NCBI RefSeq assembly: GCF_035582795.1
Contig: NC_134367.1
Location: 20,440,062 to 20,504,061 of the forward strand
Reading direction: 5' to 3'
Source: Mycteria americana
Lineage: Eukaryota; Chordata; Aves; Ciconiiformes; Ciconiidae
Length of the DNA stretch: 64,000 nucleotides
Made by a program: the position numbers and the translations under genes
Shown here: piece by piece, positions 12,018-27,000 of the stretch
Layout: each line of letters opens with the position of its first letter
Position numbering within the stretch: the stretch's first letter is position 1
The notes under the pieces: model-generated
What the model saw: the letters and a program-made list of their open reading frames with translations, nothing else
Told to the model about the DNA's origin: nothing
The model's database searches: none

Positions 12018-15000
12018 CTGCGGGGGAGGGCAGTGCTGAAAAGTGAGCACTCGCATTTCTATAAACCAACTTACTGTACACCCCAAAATAGCTTCACAAA
12101 TCAGATGCGGGACGGTGACGCTCTCTACGAGCAATTACACCGGTAAAACGAGGCAACAAGAAAGGACAATATTTATATGAAATTAACCTACCATTTTTTA
12201 TGAATTTTAGTTCCGTTGTCAGCTGGGCCACTTGGATATCCATTTCACCTATAGCCTTCCTTAGCTGGCTGCACTCACAGGGGATGCCTGTGAAATGATA
12301 CAGATACACCAAAATCAAAAAGCTATCTAATTTCAATAATTATCTGAACAATTTTATGAAAAGGCCCAGCGGGGCAGCCCTGGAGAGAGCTGTCTTGCAA
12401 ATAACAGACAGAAACCTAGAGCCTTTGCTACCCTGCACCATCGTATGGCTCTCATGAGTGCCTGGGCCTATCCAGAACAGTTCAGTTCACTTTTCACGAA
12501 GCTTCAGCCCTGCATGATTAGTGCTAACCTAAACACAGACAGATATTCCCTGAAAATAAAACCCAGAATTTTTTTTAACTGAAAACATTTGTCAAAATTT
12601 CCCATTTTGAGTAAAATTATTCTCTTCACTCTTCTCCAAAGAGCACTTTTTCCACAGCAAAAATCTGCACAGCACCTTGTTCGCCTGTTCCTCATGAGGA
12701 ACATAAAACACAGCAGATCCAAAAGGCTAATATTCCAACCATGTAATGCACATAATTATCTGCAAAATGTAGTTCTGTACTTTTGAAAGTACAGAATTTA
12801 CAGTTCTTCTTCCAATAAAATAAGACAATAGAAAACCATCTATTAACCCAAATTTATATTGGTTTGACAAAGATAATCTGAATACTAAAAGGATAATTGT
12901 TACATCTATGAGCTAAAAACTCAAAACAAGGATCAATTACAGTTTCCAGTTCTGTGTGTAATTATTCAAATATGCATTTGACTACCCAGTAATTCAGCTT
13001 AGGTGTCTGTGTCAGTCTAAGCACAGGGTACTTACACTGCAAAACTGTGCTTGATGACTAGGTACATGGTACTCTGGCTCAAGAATGAGAGTGACAAATT
13101 ATGTTCTCATGAGAAAACTAGTTGGTGCACCTCTGGTGCACCCTGCCAGGAAGGGACAAATTGGGTAAAATCTGAATCTGCCACTTTTGTAAGGCTTACA
13201 CTTCGTATTCCAGGCTTTCGCCTTTTTCTCTGGAAGATCTGTATTCCTGGTAATCTCCTGCTCCTGTAACAATAATCCATGGAGGGGCAGGAGCTTCCAA
13301 CGTGCTCATTTGTGTTGGCTGGAAGCCAGAGTGGGATATGCAGAGATGTCCCTTTGCACTGGTGATGAACGATCTGGACAATTGCACTTCAGTTCCCACT
13401 AGTCTTCTGGCATGATCACGCATCTGAGGAGCTCCGAGACATTGTTTCAACAAATACACTACAAGTCCAGCAACTACTGCAGCTTCAATAATTTTAAGTA
13501 ATTTGAAAATATTACAGTGAAATATTACAGTGTCTATACAAATATTTAATTTTTCATTATTTCCCCCAGTATGTAAACAGACATGTATTTTTGGTGATGA
13601 TGCATGCATTTTGTAAAAATCCTTCACATACACAAGGTGTGTCATGGATTACCTGGGTCACCATTAGGACCTGGTGGTCCTATGTCACCATTATCTCCTT
13701 TTTCACCTAAAGACATGAAAAAGAATATAAATTTAAGGCAGTTTTTTTGGTCAACAGTTCATTTAGCACTATTTAGCACATTTTTTCTCTAGTAACATTC
13801 AAATGTGGAAAGTAGAAATATGTCCAAGCAAAAATAAAGATTTTTCTGTCCTAGTCATTCCACAACAAAGACCAACCAAAGCTATGAAACTTGAACACAA
13901 AAGAATATGTACCAATATCCATTTTTTGACATTCATGAACTTCACAGAACCAGTAAGTTCAGGTGTTGTAGAGGGAAAAGGGCTGGATATGCTACACTGG
14001 TGCCTAAATCTAGATTCATAATCCAGATGCTTAAGTAAACATTGGTCCAAATGACTTAACCAAAGTCACATAGAGCCCATGGAGTAGGCAAGATTCGAAT
14101 TCAAGTCTTCTGGCTCTTAAAAGTCTGCCAAAATACAGTGCATCTTCCCATCTGCTTCTCTTAACTGTCCACCCTTGTGTGATGGTGCACAAAGTTCTTT
14201 ATTTAGCCTTAAACCAGGATTCTCACCCTGGTAAATATACAGCTGTCAGAGCAAAAGGTAACTGGTTGAGAGACCTCAGTCATCTGGCTGACTATGGTGT
14301 GAGAAACTCCCTATTATGGTAAACTCTGAGACTTGTTAACCTTTTCAAGGTTTCAAGGTAAGACTTTTCAAGACCCTAAACTTTTCTCAAACATAAATGA
14401 TCACAGATTTTTCATCTGAAACACAAATGGAGAAACAATTGAACCAAGCATACCTTTTGAACCAATAGGACCAATTTTTCCATGCCGTCCCATGCTGCCT
14501 TTCTGTCCTTTGTCTCCCATTTCTCCTATACATAACAGAAAGACGAAAGACACAAAGTAGCAATGTAGTTGGATTCATTCAGATTCTAGCATGCTTGCAA
14601 CATCAGTTTTTATAATGAGCAAAAACACACTATATCCCCAGTGTTCATTGAACTCCAGAGGTACAGCTCACTCTTTGTGAAGAACTTGCGTATAACAACC
14701 TAGACAGTGATTTAATCTTTGCAAAGCAATTGACATTAATGAGGCATGCAGATGTAAATGAAAACGGATCTTGGCTGAGAGCCACCGGAAAAGCTCTTGC
14801 AAACTTCTCTCAGATGATCATGCCAGAATTATGTTGAAAATGAGGGGAGATTGCATTCAAACGTGGATCAGTGGATTAAAATTATCATGGAGTCGAGAAT
14901 CACAGAATCGTATAGGTTGGAAAAGACCTTTAAGATCATCAAGTCCAACAGTCAACCTAACACTATCAAATCCACCACTATACCATGTCCCTAAGCACCT

Positions 15001-18000
15001 CATCCAAACATCTTTTAAATACCTCCAGGGATGGCGACGCAACCACTTCCCTGGGCAGCCGGTTCCAAGGCTTGAGAACCCTTTCAGTGAAGAAAAATTT
15101 CCTAATATCCAGTCTAAACCTCCTCTGGCGCAACTTGAGGCCATTTCCTCTCGTCCTATGACTTGTTACTTGGGAGAAGAGACCAACCCCCACCTCTCTA
15201 CAACCTCCTTTCAGGTAGTTGTAGAGAGCGATGAGGTCTCCCCTCAGCCTCCTTTTCTCCAGGCTAAACAACCCCAGTTCCCTCAGCCGCTCCTCATCAG
15301 ACTTCTGCTCCAGACCCTTCACCAGCTTCGTTGCCCTTCTCTGGACACACTCCAGCACCTCCATGTCTCTCTTGTAGTGAGGGGCCCAAAACTGAACACA
15401 GTATTCCAGGTGTGGCCTCACCAGTGCCAAGTACAGGGGGAACAATCTTCCCTAGTCCTGCTGGCCACGCTGTTTTTGATACAAGCCAGGATGCCATTGG
15501 CCTTCTTGGCCACCTGGGCACACTGCTGGCTCATATTCAGCCGGCTGTCAACCAACACCCCCAGGTCCTTCTCTGCTGGGCAGCTTTCCAGCCACTCTTC
15601 CCCAAGCCTGTAGCGTTGCATGGGGAGAAGACCTAAAGGATCCAAGCACAACTGACAGTTTCATCTAATACAGTAGCTCCACTGTAACTGAGGGCTGAAT
15701 CTGGGCTTAATGGCTTATTTATACAATACAAAAACTGTGTAAGCAGTCACATCCTCATTCTTTGCTTTTGCATTTGAAGATTACATTAATGAAAAATGAA
15801 AATTAATGGAAATCGTACATAGACATATATACATATACGGACACATACACAGACACATACACACGTTCATACAAAGGCTGACTCAAACCAGCAATGTTGA
15901 ATGTTACTAATTTTAAAGACAGTTCTACAGAATACTTCAAAGTGCAGCTGTAGCAAAGGAGCTGCTAAAAAGTCATTTTCCTGAGCTGTGTTTTTACAAA
16001 TAAAAGGCAACTATCCACCTCTTAAGGTCAATTGAAATTGTTAACAAATCTGCATGAACCAGCCACTGTCACCTATCTGTGTCCATGAGGCATACCCAGA
16101 AATCTAATGTAAGACAGCTTGATTCACTTACTTTGTCTGACTTTGACCTCTTTTCTATTAGTTGTACTTTCCTGTGTGATGCAAAGTGAATATTAGAATG
16201 GCTTCAGGGGAAACAGAATTTGCACTGGAACAGGCAGTTTCTTTGCCATCACTGTCTTCACAAACCAAGCTGAAGCACTGTTACTAATAAAATGTGTGCC
16301 ACAGTCCACGTATTGATGTCATTGACCTGAGCTCCTCCAGAGCTCAAATAAAACAGATAAAACATGCCTGTTACATCATACATTTTTTCTGGATGGCATT
16401 TCTCAAAAATTATGAATAATAATCATCTTAATAGTGTGAATCTGAGAGAAGAACTTTAGCCTATAATAGCAAAGCCTTATTCAACCCCATGTCTACAGAG
16501 CTTATCTACAAGTTTAGGGGATCAGCAGTTGAAATTAGTAAGCACTAGTCACCTCATAGAGTAAATACAGGAGGCTTACACATGACTTAAGGTTTTGGCT
16601 TAAACCAAGCTGTTTTTAGTTAATAAACTCTACGTAGTCTAAGCTTGTCAGATTATTATTTCTAAATGATACTTTGATTCTGGCATTGGTTTAGAGAGGA
16701 TTCTCTGATTTGTTTTAGGTAGACTTTCTGAGACCTATGAAATGAGACCTGTCATTTTGTTACACTTGCTCTGTAGTGAATGTGGCAGAGTTTGTCTGAT
16801 GCTGCAGTTCCTATGGCCCGAGGAGCCTCAGGAAATAATACTGCATCTCAGTCTACATTGGTGATACCCTTTTCTGGGTGCAACACCTGAGCAAATCAAT
16901 GCTCTGCCATCAGATTGAGGCCTCTCTGTATCATGATTTCAAGGAGAAATGTGGTCTGGAGGCAGCACAGCTGTACAGCTATGTCATATAAGATAGGTTT
17001 CCCACTGCACCACACAATATTAATGGAGAGTGGGTATGGAGGGACTACAGGGACAAGAAGCCAAACGCCGTCTGAGGGTCCCATCCTGCAGAAACCCAAG
17101 ACCGAGACTGCTTTAGGAAATACTGGCACCGTTTTTTCAATGATTGTTGAAAAAATTGTTTCTTTGCTCAAAGCACCATCTGTTATGCACTGTCTGGCTA
17201 CACAGGAGCAAGGAATCAATAAGACAAGTTAAGAGGAAAATCTGCCACAGGGATCCAGCAACTGAACTTGTGTAAGTTGTCACAGCTCAGCCTCAGTTGT
17301 GGATCTATGACACCTGAAGAACTGTTGCCCTCTGTTGTTACTGCAACTGGACAGACAGTCACATATTTCCTCTATATATTTTTAAAAGCTGGATAATTTT
17401 ATGACCCATTTCATCATTACCTTCAACTTAAAAGTGTAATCAGTAACAACTTTCAGAATATAAACTGATCACCACTGGGCTAAGAGATGTCCTCTGTATT
17501 ACTCCATGAAGTCTCAAGCAACTGTCGCTTGATGGCATGAGTCAGGAAGAAATAATTTCCTCTGAACTGAGAGAAGCCAAAGTGTATGGCTTGTGGTCTA
17601 ATTAATTACTGGCAAATCCTACAATCAATGATTTTCCTTTATTTCCAACAAGGATCAAATTCAGTCACTACTGGACATGGACTCAATTAGGAAATTTTAC
17701 CAGAAACCAAAAATATTTTTCTCTTATGCTATATATTCCTACTGGAAGAATGGAAGTAATCCACTTAGCCAGCTGAAGATCTACTTTCTGGAATATAGCT
17801 TCACTTTCAGAAGAGATTCATGGCTTGCCTTAAAGATGCAATCCGTTGTGCTGTGCAGGTTATAAAGATACTGATGCTACCATTAGATATTAATCCAATA
17901 TAGATAGTATATTGAGAGGGTATTTCCTTGAAAATCTCTAAAGTATCAGCTTGTAATGAGTTTATCAAGTTGCTCTGAAAGTGACCTTTCTTGCTTTGGA

Positions 18001-21000
18001 TATTTATGAATTGGGATTACTGTAACAGATTGTTAGATGTTTGAATACTTTCTCTTTTCAGGCTGCTACACCTGAAATGAAATAAACACATAGATCTAAC
18101 GCATAAATAAAATATAAGATGACTTCACTTTCTTGCTCATAAATACTGCCCAGAAAACGAACTACTACTCAGTAATAGCCAGTAAAAGCTACGTGATCTG
18201 CTCAGAAGTGAAAGTGTTTTATCTCAAACAATGAAGACATACATTAAGTCTCCTGTGCTCATTAAAAGAACTGTTTGGATTTGGTTTTCTCTTACAGTGA
18301 CTAACCCCTGCTTCTACTCCAGGGGCTTGCTTATTCTGCTGCTTCTGCAGAATAAATCACAAGGTTTCAAGAGAGACCCATCTGCCTTAAGGGTTTCAAA
18401 AGTTTTAATACCTTTTGTAAAGTCCTTTTTAGTGGCCCTATGATTGCCAAAAATGCAGTCTAAAGAGTCTTAATGAAATCAGGAAGTGAGAGCTGGAAAA
18501 AAATGAGGACAATGAAAGAAATTAAGTCTCCATAGACCAAAAGTAGGAAATCTAACAGAAAGTTTGAATGGAGAATATGAAGCAAGTCATCTGTCATCTT
18601 TCAGATGAAGGTGGTATATACTGGAACCAATTATAGAAGACTTAAAGGATTTTGGAAGGAACTGAAGAGAAGGAAACTCTAAATGATCTTCTTGGTGGCC
18701 TTTTCAGGCCCACAAACAAGAGAAGAAATAAAATACAGAAGATGAATGGTGGGCTGCACAACCAGTGAAAAATGGGCTTTGGCTCTGTGCAACACTATAG
18801 ATGGGGATCTTCATACAGTATGGCCAATCTCTTCAGACGGAATTAATTGGAACAGACAAGAAGGTATAAAACTACTTAAAAAAAGAAAAAGGTGTCAAAA
18901 AGACAAATCCAGCAGAAACACAAACTCACCATGTCACAGACAAATTGAGTTGAATTGTGTCAAAGGCAAGAGAGCAGTAGTTTACTTCCCAAACTTAAGG
19001 ATTTGAAGACAAATCAGATAGAAATTCTTCATGATTTGACATAGCAGATATCACGGACACCTACCTAAAAATGAAAGTAGAAGTGTACCAAACCAGACCA
19101 AAGGCCACTTGACTCTAGTGCCATCTTTGACAGCAATCTGCAGAGGATACTCAGAAAAAGAATGTAAGATACAGACCAAGCTTACAATGCCTTTCCCCCA
19201 GTATACCTCCTTAGTCTTGCAGCAGTCAGTATTTCCAAGGCAAACATTTAGCCTGCCTTGAATAAGAAAAGTATTTTTAAAGAATATAATGATGTTATGG
19301 TATGGTAGTAATCTACATTCGGGACAGTTAACTTTTAAAACTATTGGCAACTGGAAATCAGAAAATTCTGAATACACCAATAGACTATGGTATTGCTTTA
19401 CGCCAAATAATCTGAATTATCCACACCATTGCAGGTTGGTGATCGGCTAAGGAACAGTGGTTACAACACAGTTACATCTTAGATGAACAAACAGTGGATA
19501 ATCCCAGGTGGCATTTTATGTAGTTGGGGCAAATTAATTTCACCCAGCATTAGCCACCTGAAAGTTAGGTTTTTAGTCTAAGCTATTTAACTAAGCTCCC
19601 TTGGTAGGCAATGGAGAAATAAATACCTCTCAGCAGTGATCCATCCGACTCATGTTAGACAGGTATCTTAATGACAAAGTGAAACTTTGAAAGCTTTGCA
19701 TAACAAACAGGGAAAAAAAAAAGAGGAAACTATTATCAATCCATGCGGACTAGAAATCAGAAAGGCTAGAAAATTTGCAAAGGAAACTAAAGATAGTAAG
19801 AAAAAATGCAATCTAGGAAGGCAGCAGAAAAGTTTAAAGGATTTTAAAGTACATTCAAAACAAAAGAAATGGAAATAGTATGATCCATTCCTGAATGGGG
19901 GAGTTTATATTCAGATGCATACAAACACAAATAACTGCACTTATGAAACACATATCTTGCCAGAATTATATTACCAACATAACGCCAAGCTTGTTCAGAC
20001 GAGCGGTTCCTCTAGCCCCACACGCTGATTCCCACAGTGGCAGCAAGAGGTGCAATATAGGGAGGTCACGCAACCCCAGCCACTCTCTGCAGTCCACTGC
20101 AGATGGAGTTGCTGAATCAGTGCCCCAGCGGTTTCAGTGAGTGCCTCCTAGTTCAGGTATGATGGGATCGGGTGAATAGCAAGTCGCCTCACTCACTGCT
20201 TTTGTGATTCTGTAACCTCGATCATATCCTCCTCAGACTCCTCTGTACAGATGGAAGAGTCTCAACCTTTCCACCTTCTCCTTACGAGGCAGCTCCTCCA
20301 TCTTCTTCACATTTCTGGTGCCCCTCTCTAATCTCTCATCTCCTTCTTGAGAGACAGAGGCCAGAACCACACTCATGTCAGGTGCATGTCAGGCTTTTAT
20401 GTAGAGCAAAGTCAGCTGCAAAAATGAGCTTCCTGCTTTGTCCTTGGTATCTTTTCTGATAATGGACAGCATTTTGTTGGCTTTGGGGCTGCTGCTAATG
20501 ATTTCAGAGCAGTTCTCAAGTTTTAAGTGACAGTTCTGGTTTTTGGCATCAAGTAAGTATGGATTAAATTATGTACCCTTAATGTCCCTAGGCAATACAG
20601 TTATTTACACTGAAGCCCATCTGCCATCTTCTTGTCCACTCAGTTTAGCACATATTTTCTCAAAATCCTGTTGAGTTCAGGTGGAACTGAAAGACAGTTT
20701 TGAACCAGATACCCACTTTGTGAATCCACAACTGTCAATGTCAGGACTTTTATATGGAATCCTGCCTGCAGCGCTCCTCAGTGAGCAATAAATTCATGTA
20801 AAAGTTGACTCAGAAATTTAAAGGATTGATTGATTACATATTAATGAGCAATCAGTAATACTAAAATATAAATTAAGATATTATTACCTCTCTTTAGAAT
20901 TTGATTATATAAATGACTGAGCACTCTGGCTCCAATCCAGTTAAATTAATGAGTCTTCTCTCAGACTTAAGAGGCTCTGTCTGTACTGGTAAACTAAATG

Positions 21001-24000
21001 CTTGGGACTGTTCCCTGGCAGTGGGAACCAGGTGGCCGAGAATGGTACACTCCACGATATTCAATTGTCTTACTCTTCAAACCAGCATAATCACTTGCAA
21101 GCTGTTCATTGTGTTAGCTCCCAAAATGTGCCCAAGAATTGTCTGGGAAAGTGTTTGCTGGCACAAGATGAAACCATGCCAGGGACTGTGTTAACACTGC
21201 AAAGGTAGAGACAGACATTTGAGTTCCATGCCCAAGAATGGTATGTGACTCTGCTTCACATACCAGTATAAACTAAGATGCATAAAGGGTGAAATTAAAA
21301 TACTAAAATAATGTTTTTTCAAATGGTTATGGCTCTAAGAAAAATTGTAGAATCATAGAACCATTGGGTTGGAAGGGACCTTTAAAGGTCATCTAGTCCA
21401 ACCCCCCCTGCAATGAGCAGGGACATCTTCAACTAGATCGGGTTGCTCAGAACCCCCTTTGCAACGTAAAATGTCTTGAAAAACACATTTTTAATGTGCT
21501 GTGCCTTTGATTATGCATTCCAACAGTAAATTCACCCTCTCCTCCTTATTTTGATTGCCATAAGCAGAATACATGCTACTCTGGGAATACTCACAGTATT
21601 GTATTGTTATTGAAATATCTCTGTGGAATTTGCATACATGGAAGTTTCAGCTTCACAGATAAGATCATGACTCAGTGAAATAATTGAGTTCACTCTCAAT
21701 GTGGGAGTGAGCAGTAGAGCAATCAGGGCAGGTGGGGAAAGTTACATCTATTAACTTCACACCCCAAAACTTGCACTGCAGTACACTCTACTTTTGTCTG
21801 AATCAGCCATTTTACTTGATCCAGCACTCTATGCTTTACATAAGGCCAACACAGTTTTATATTCTGCTGACATGCTATGCATCACAATTGACCTATACAA
21901 TTAATTAAGAGCAATGAGGAAAGTAAGTGGAATTTAACCTTAATCAGTGCCCAAAGACATCAGGATGTCTGATGTCACCCTGAAACATCAGGACACTCAG
22001 AACCAGATTTATTTCCAGTAAGCACCAGAAAGTTTTAATATTTATCAGTTTCTGAACGACCAAAGTCTGAAAATATCATGAGGAAAGGATATGATAAAAA
22101 CATTTGCAGCACTTTTGAACCCCGAGATGTTTGTTTCAGGTCAAATATACCATAAGAAAACCATTTCTTTTGTATGTTATTTATTCACTAATTACTATAT
22201 ACCTAAGGAGTTCAAAGAAACTAAGTACATTTTCTTAGGATGAACTTGCCTGAGAAATGAAACAAAGAAAGGGGATATTTAAAAAAAAAAATATTACTGT
22301 GATTCTGATAATGTAAATTAACACCAAAAGTAGAAAACTCTAAAAATGTTGCAGAAGAATTACAGTTCTTCCTCATGTAAACCATCACTTACTCAAATAG
22401 CAGAAAAATACACTGAAATTTAGCAGTTTCCATCAACAGAAGGAGCCAAATATTAGCCCAAGACAACAATTATCAGGCTTCAATAGAAATACGGGAGGTC
22501 AAACATGTTACCACAGTGACTGCAGTTTAACAGGCTACTGCACAGAAACAGAGCTGCTGTGATCACCTATGTGTGCTCTTAGAAAGGAGCAAATGCAAAG
22601 TGACACAACAATTTTATCCATCTTTCATTATTCACTCAGCTATGTGTTATGTTCCTGGACCACAGGTCTAAGCTTTACACCCGCTGAGGAATTTAAAGGA
22701 CATCAGTGGCGTATGCCCATCAAGAGATCAAAAGCAGAGCAAAAAAGCAAAGCCAATAGCAGGGCATGAACAGATATTAGGTAATCTGTCCAGGAAAAAG
22801 GTGATGAACTGGTTATTTCTGAGATCAACATAGTGAACAAATTATCAGCCTCCAAATGATGCTCAGTTCTTAACCCTCCATAAATAAGATGAACCACCAA
22901 ATAGGAAAAAGACATCCGTGTGTTGGATATTTCAGTGTTAGCAGCTCACATGAGTTTTCCCAATAATATTGTCATATTTTATTTTTGCCTCAAAGTTCCA
23001 GCTTCTGGATAACAAACAGGAAAACCCTTGGACTGCTGAAAGAGAATATACAGTTGAGCCACTCTTCAGCTTGAGAGACTAGAAAAGTACTCAGGCATGA
23101 GCTTAACTTCAGGTTTAGGCACTACTGTCTGACTCCACTGTCTGTGGAGGTTAACCAGAGACTGAAAGGTCAGGAGACTGAAAGTTTTTTCTAGGTCAAG
23201 GCTGGATGTCCTTCTGTGTCCTCTCCATATGGTAGAAATTACATCTGTGAAATCTGTTTGCTTATCCAGTCAACACTGTGACACTCAGAAAACATGTTGG
23301 ATATAGTACCACGATGAAATCTGGCATCATATTGTCCAAATTATTTTTAAGGTAACAATTTAGTTTTCTTTGAAGAAGCATTTGTGGAAAGCAGTTGATA
23401 AAGACAAATATCTACAAAATGTACAGCATTAATGAAAAGATGAGTTAATTAGAATTCATTTTAAACAGGAGCTTGTTTGTAGAAATGTCTTACTATGCTA
23501 AAATAAAGCTGTTTACCAAATATTCCAAGAACATACACATGTCAAGTCAAATCTGGATGCACAAAGGAAAGCAGAAAAAATATATTGCTAGAGAAGCAGC
23601 AAGAAATTTTGCCTGCGCTTAACCTGAAAGCACTGGCTGGAAAAATACCGATATAGTATGCATTAATATCCAGTTTTCTTTCACTTATTTTCTGTTTCAA
23701 GTAGTCAAGTTTCTTGCAGTGAATTTTCACTTCAGTGTTTCTTCTTTCAGTTTCATCAGAATTTTGGACTTTTGGAGGTATGGGAAACTGGGAAATTACC
23801 ATTGTTATCAATCAAGCACTCCTTATGAGAATGATTTTCCAAATAAATGCAATTTTACAGGATAAAATATATTAATGAAATGTTACGTCATGGATTGGCC
23901 TAACTGAAAAAGAGTACATCCATTTCTCTGACGGTGCAAAACATTTTGAATTGATTTGACAAAATGCCAAGCTAGAGAAATATGCACGATGGGAGAGGCT

Positions 24001-27000
24001 CTCAAGCTCCCCATGAGAAAGCAGTATGACCAGGTGCCCATCTCAAACACTTGTACAAAATTTATCAAAGCCTGAGAAACAAACAGGAGGAACTGGGAGT
24101 CCATTTAATGACATCAATCATGCGGGTATGATGGGAGAGCCAGAACAACAGGAGCGATGCAGTGGATGGATATTGGCTCTTTAGGAAGGTCATGCAGGGA
24201 AGACAAGGCAAGAGTTATGCTCTGCACAGTGGACACCTTGAATGCATGGAGCTTTGCTTCATAACAGGCGACTGGTCTGTTGAAAGTATGTAAGTCAGAT
24301 TTAGAGGGGAGGCCAGCAAGGTGAATGTCATGCTGGGCATCCATTACAGACTGTCTTGTCAAGAAGTGGGGCTGGATGTGAGAATTCTTTTAACAATTGT
24401 AAGAAGCTCGATAATTGGAGACTAGCTACTTCAGCATCTTCTGGGAGAGCAGCACCATGAGGAGCAATTAATCCAGAAAGTAAGTCAGGGACAATTATCT
24501 AATGCAGGTACTGGGTTTCCAGCTACAGATGGTAGTCTCCTAGACCTGTTATTCACATACCCTCTGGTTGTGGATACGATAGTCAACAGCAGCCTTGGCT
24601 GCAGTGACCATGACTGCCTTCATGAGATGTCAGTGTTCAAGATCCTGAGGGAAGTGAGGAAGGCAAGCATCAGGATAAAAGCCCTGGTCTTCTGGACTTC
24701 AGCTTGTTCTGGGAACTGGTAGGCAGGATCCTACTGGAGACTGCCATGAAGTGCAGAGGGGCCCAGGAAGAGCTTCTCAGTCTTAAGGAACAATTTCCAT
24801 AAAGCATAAGAATTATCCATTGCAATGTGCAGGAAAATGAGCAGATATGGCAGAAGGCCAGCTTGGCTGAACAGAGAACTGTTGACTGAGACCAAATGCA
24901 GAAAAGAAGCATGCAAGAGGTGGGTAGTGGGACAGGCTACCAAAGGGTAATATAGAAGTATTCCCCGGGCATGCAGGAACGCCAAAGTTCACTTGGCTAG
25001 GTGTATGAAGGACAACATGAAAGACAGTACAGGTAAGGCAGGAGCAAAAAAGAGACCAAGGATAACATGGGCACTCTGCTCAGGAGGAAGGCAACCTAGT
25101 GACAAAGGACACAGGAAAGGCTAAGGTACTTAGTGCTTTCTTTGCCTTGGTCTTTACTGGCAAGGTTTGCTCTCTGGCCTCTCAGTTCTTCATGTCTGGT
25201 AGCAAAGATTTGGGGATGACATGTTCCTCATGGTAGAGGATGACTGAGTTAGGGACTACTTCACCTGGATGTAAACAGGTCCATGGCACTAGCCAGAAGG
25301 CACTCAAGGGTGCTGAGAGGGCTGGCTGATGCTGTTGCAAGGCTGCCAAAGCCTAATCAGCAGCTGATAATGAGTGCCATTCCTCAGGAACCAGTCCTTC
25401 ATCAGTGACAGGGAGGAAGAAGTGGAAGGATCCCCTGTGAGTCTGCAAGAAACTCCATGCTGGCAGGAGTGGTTGGTGCGCTGGAGGGCAGCGCTGCCAG
25501 TCAGGAGGAGCTCGACAAGCTGCAGGAATGTGTTGACAGGATTATCATGAGTTCAGCCAGACGCTAAGTTCCTCACCTGCAATGCATTGATGAAGGCTGG
25601 CCAATGGCTGGCTAAAAAACTCCTTTGCACAAAAGGACCCAGAGATTTTTGGGCCCTCATACAAGAGAAGCAAACTGGAGTCCAGCTGAGGAAGATGGTT
25701 TTATTTAGCCTGGAGCAGAGAAAGGTAAGGTGGGACCTAATTGCAGTCTTCCACTACCTACAAGTGGTTTGTAGAGAAGATGCAGCCTTCTCTTCTCAGA
25801 GACACACAGCGAAAGGACAAGAGGTAACAATCACAAGTCACAACAAGAAAAATTTCAGTTGCCCCTAAGGAAAAGGTCTTTCACAATGACACTGGTGAAC
25901 AAACCTATCAAAAAGGATGTGGAATTTCCATCCTTGGAGATTTTCAAAAGTCTACTGGACAAGACCATGAGCAACCTTATCTAAATTTGAAGTCTGCCCT
26001 GTTTTAAGCAGGAGATTGGACTAGATAAGCTCTTTATGACCTTTTAACCTAAATTATTCTGTGGTACTTCAACTTCTCTTCATGCTGCATTACCTTACAA
26101 GAGTTGAAATTTTAGTTTCCAATATTTTTTATAAGAGTCATCCTTGAAGGGCACATCTCCATAAGGGAAATACACCGACTGAACACACAACTACCCCATG
26201 AGAGTTATAAATTTTTCAATAAATGGTAGAGGGAAGAGCTTTAGCTATGGATTTTTGTCCCAGGGAAAACTGCAGGTATCTGACTCCCATAATTGCCCAA
26301 AAGAACTACATAACGGATCATGCATCATCATAAGGAAGTGTAAATTACCACTGCGATTGCTTTGAAAGGAAGCTTGTAAATTCATCTTAGTAAAAACTAA
26401 CTCACTCCATTGTTCTGATGACAGGAATGTCAAATGCTTAATTTGACAATATTGAAATAAAAGGTTTTGACTACTCCTAATGTGAATTTTTCAGAATGTG
26501 CATCTCCTGGAAAACTTATGAAGGTCAAATTTCCTCCTTGCTTCAGGAGAAAAACAAATGTGAAAAGACAGAATTTCCTGCAAGACATAAATGCCACTTT
26601 TCTCTCAGCTGTATAACTGAATACTGTTGAGCACCATTCCTCTCAAGAGCTCCAAATATTTTGAACTACAACGCAAACAGTGTTACCACCATCTTTCCAT
26701 AAATATTACTGAACTGTGACCCAAGAAATGTGGAATCACTCATGGCCATCTCTGCCAATTATGGTTTACTGCCTTCCCTCATTGGTTTTAATTAAGGTAT
26801 TGCGAGTGTTCACACTTACAAACAAAAGGAAACAAGGAAATTGAGCCTCATGATTTTTTCCCTCTGATCTAATATGAGGTCTGCATTTGCAGAAGGCAAA
26901 TTATGAAGACGACATTATGTCTATGACATTATATCTTTCTTCACAGAGAACTTTCTAAAAAATCAATATTTTTTTTTTTCCAAAATGAATCTTTTTGACC

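Noticed and set aside
14771-15613. 280-codon open frame on the plus strand, the longest in the window
   Set aside because: It lies antisense across the CR1 element whose real coding strand is minus, and has no domain of its own.
19687-19878. Lysine-rich plus-strand frame resembling the CR1 segment upstream of the RT
   Set aside because: The resemblance is limited to about 15 residues without flanking CR1 sequence, so it was not called as an element.
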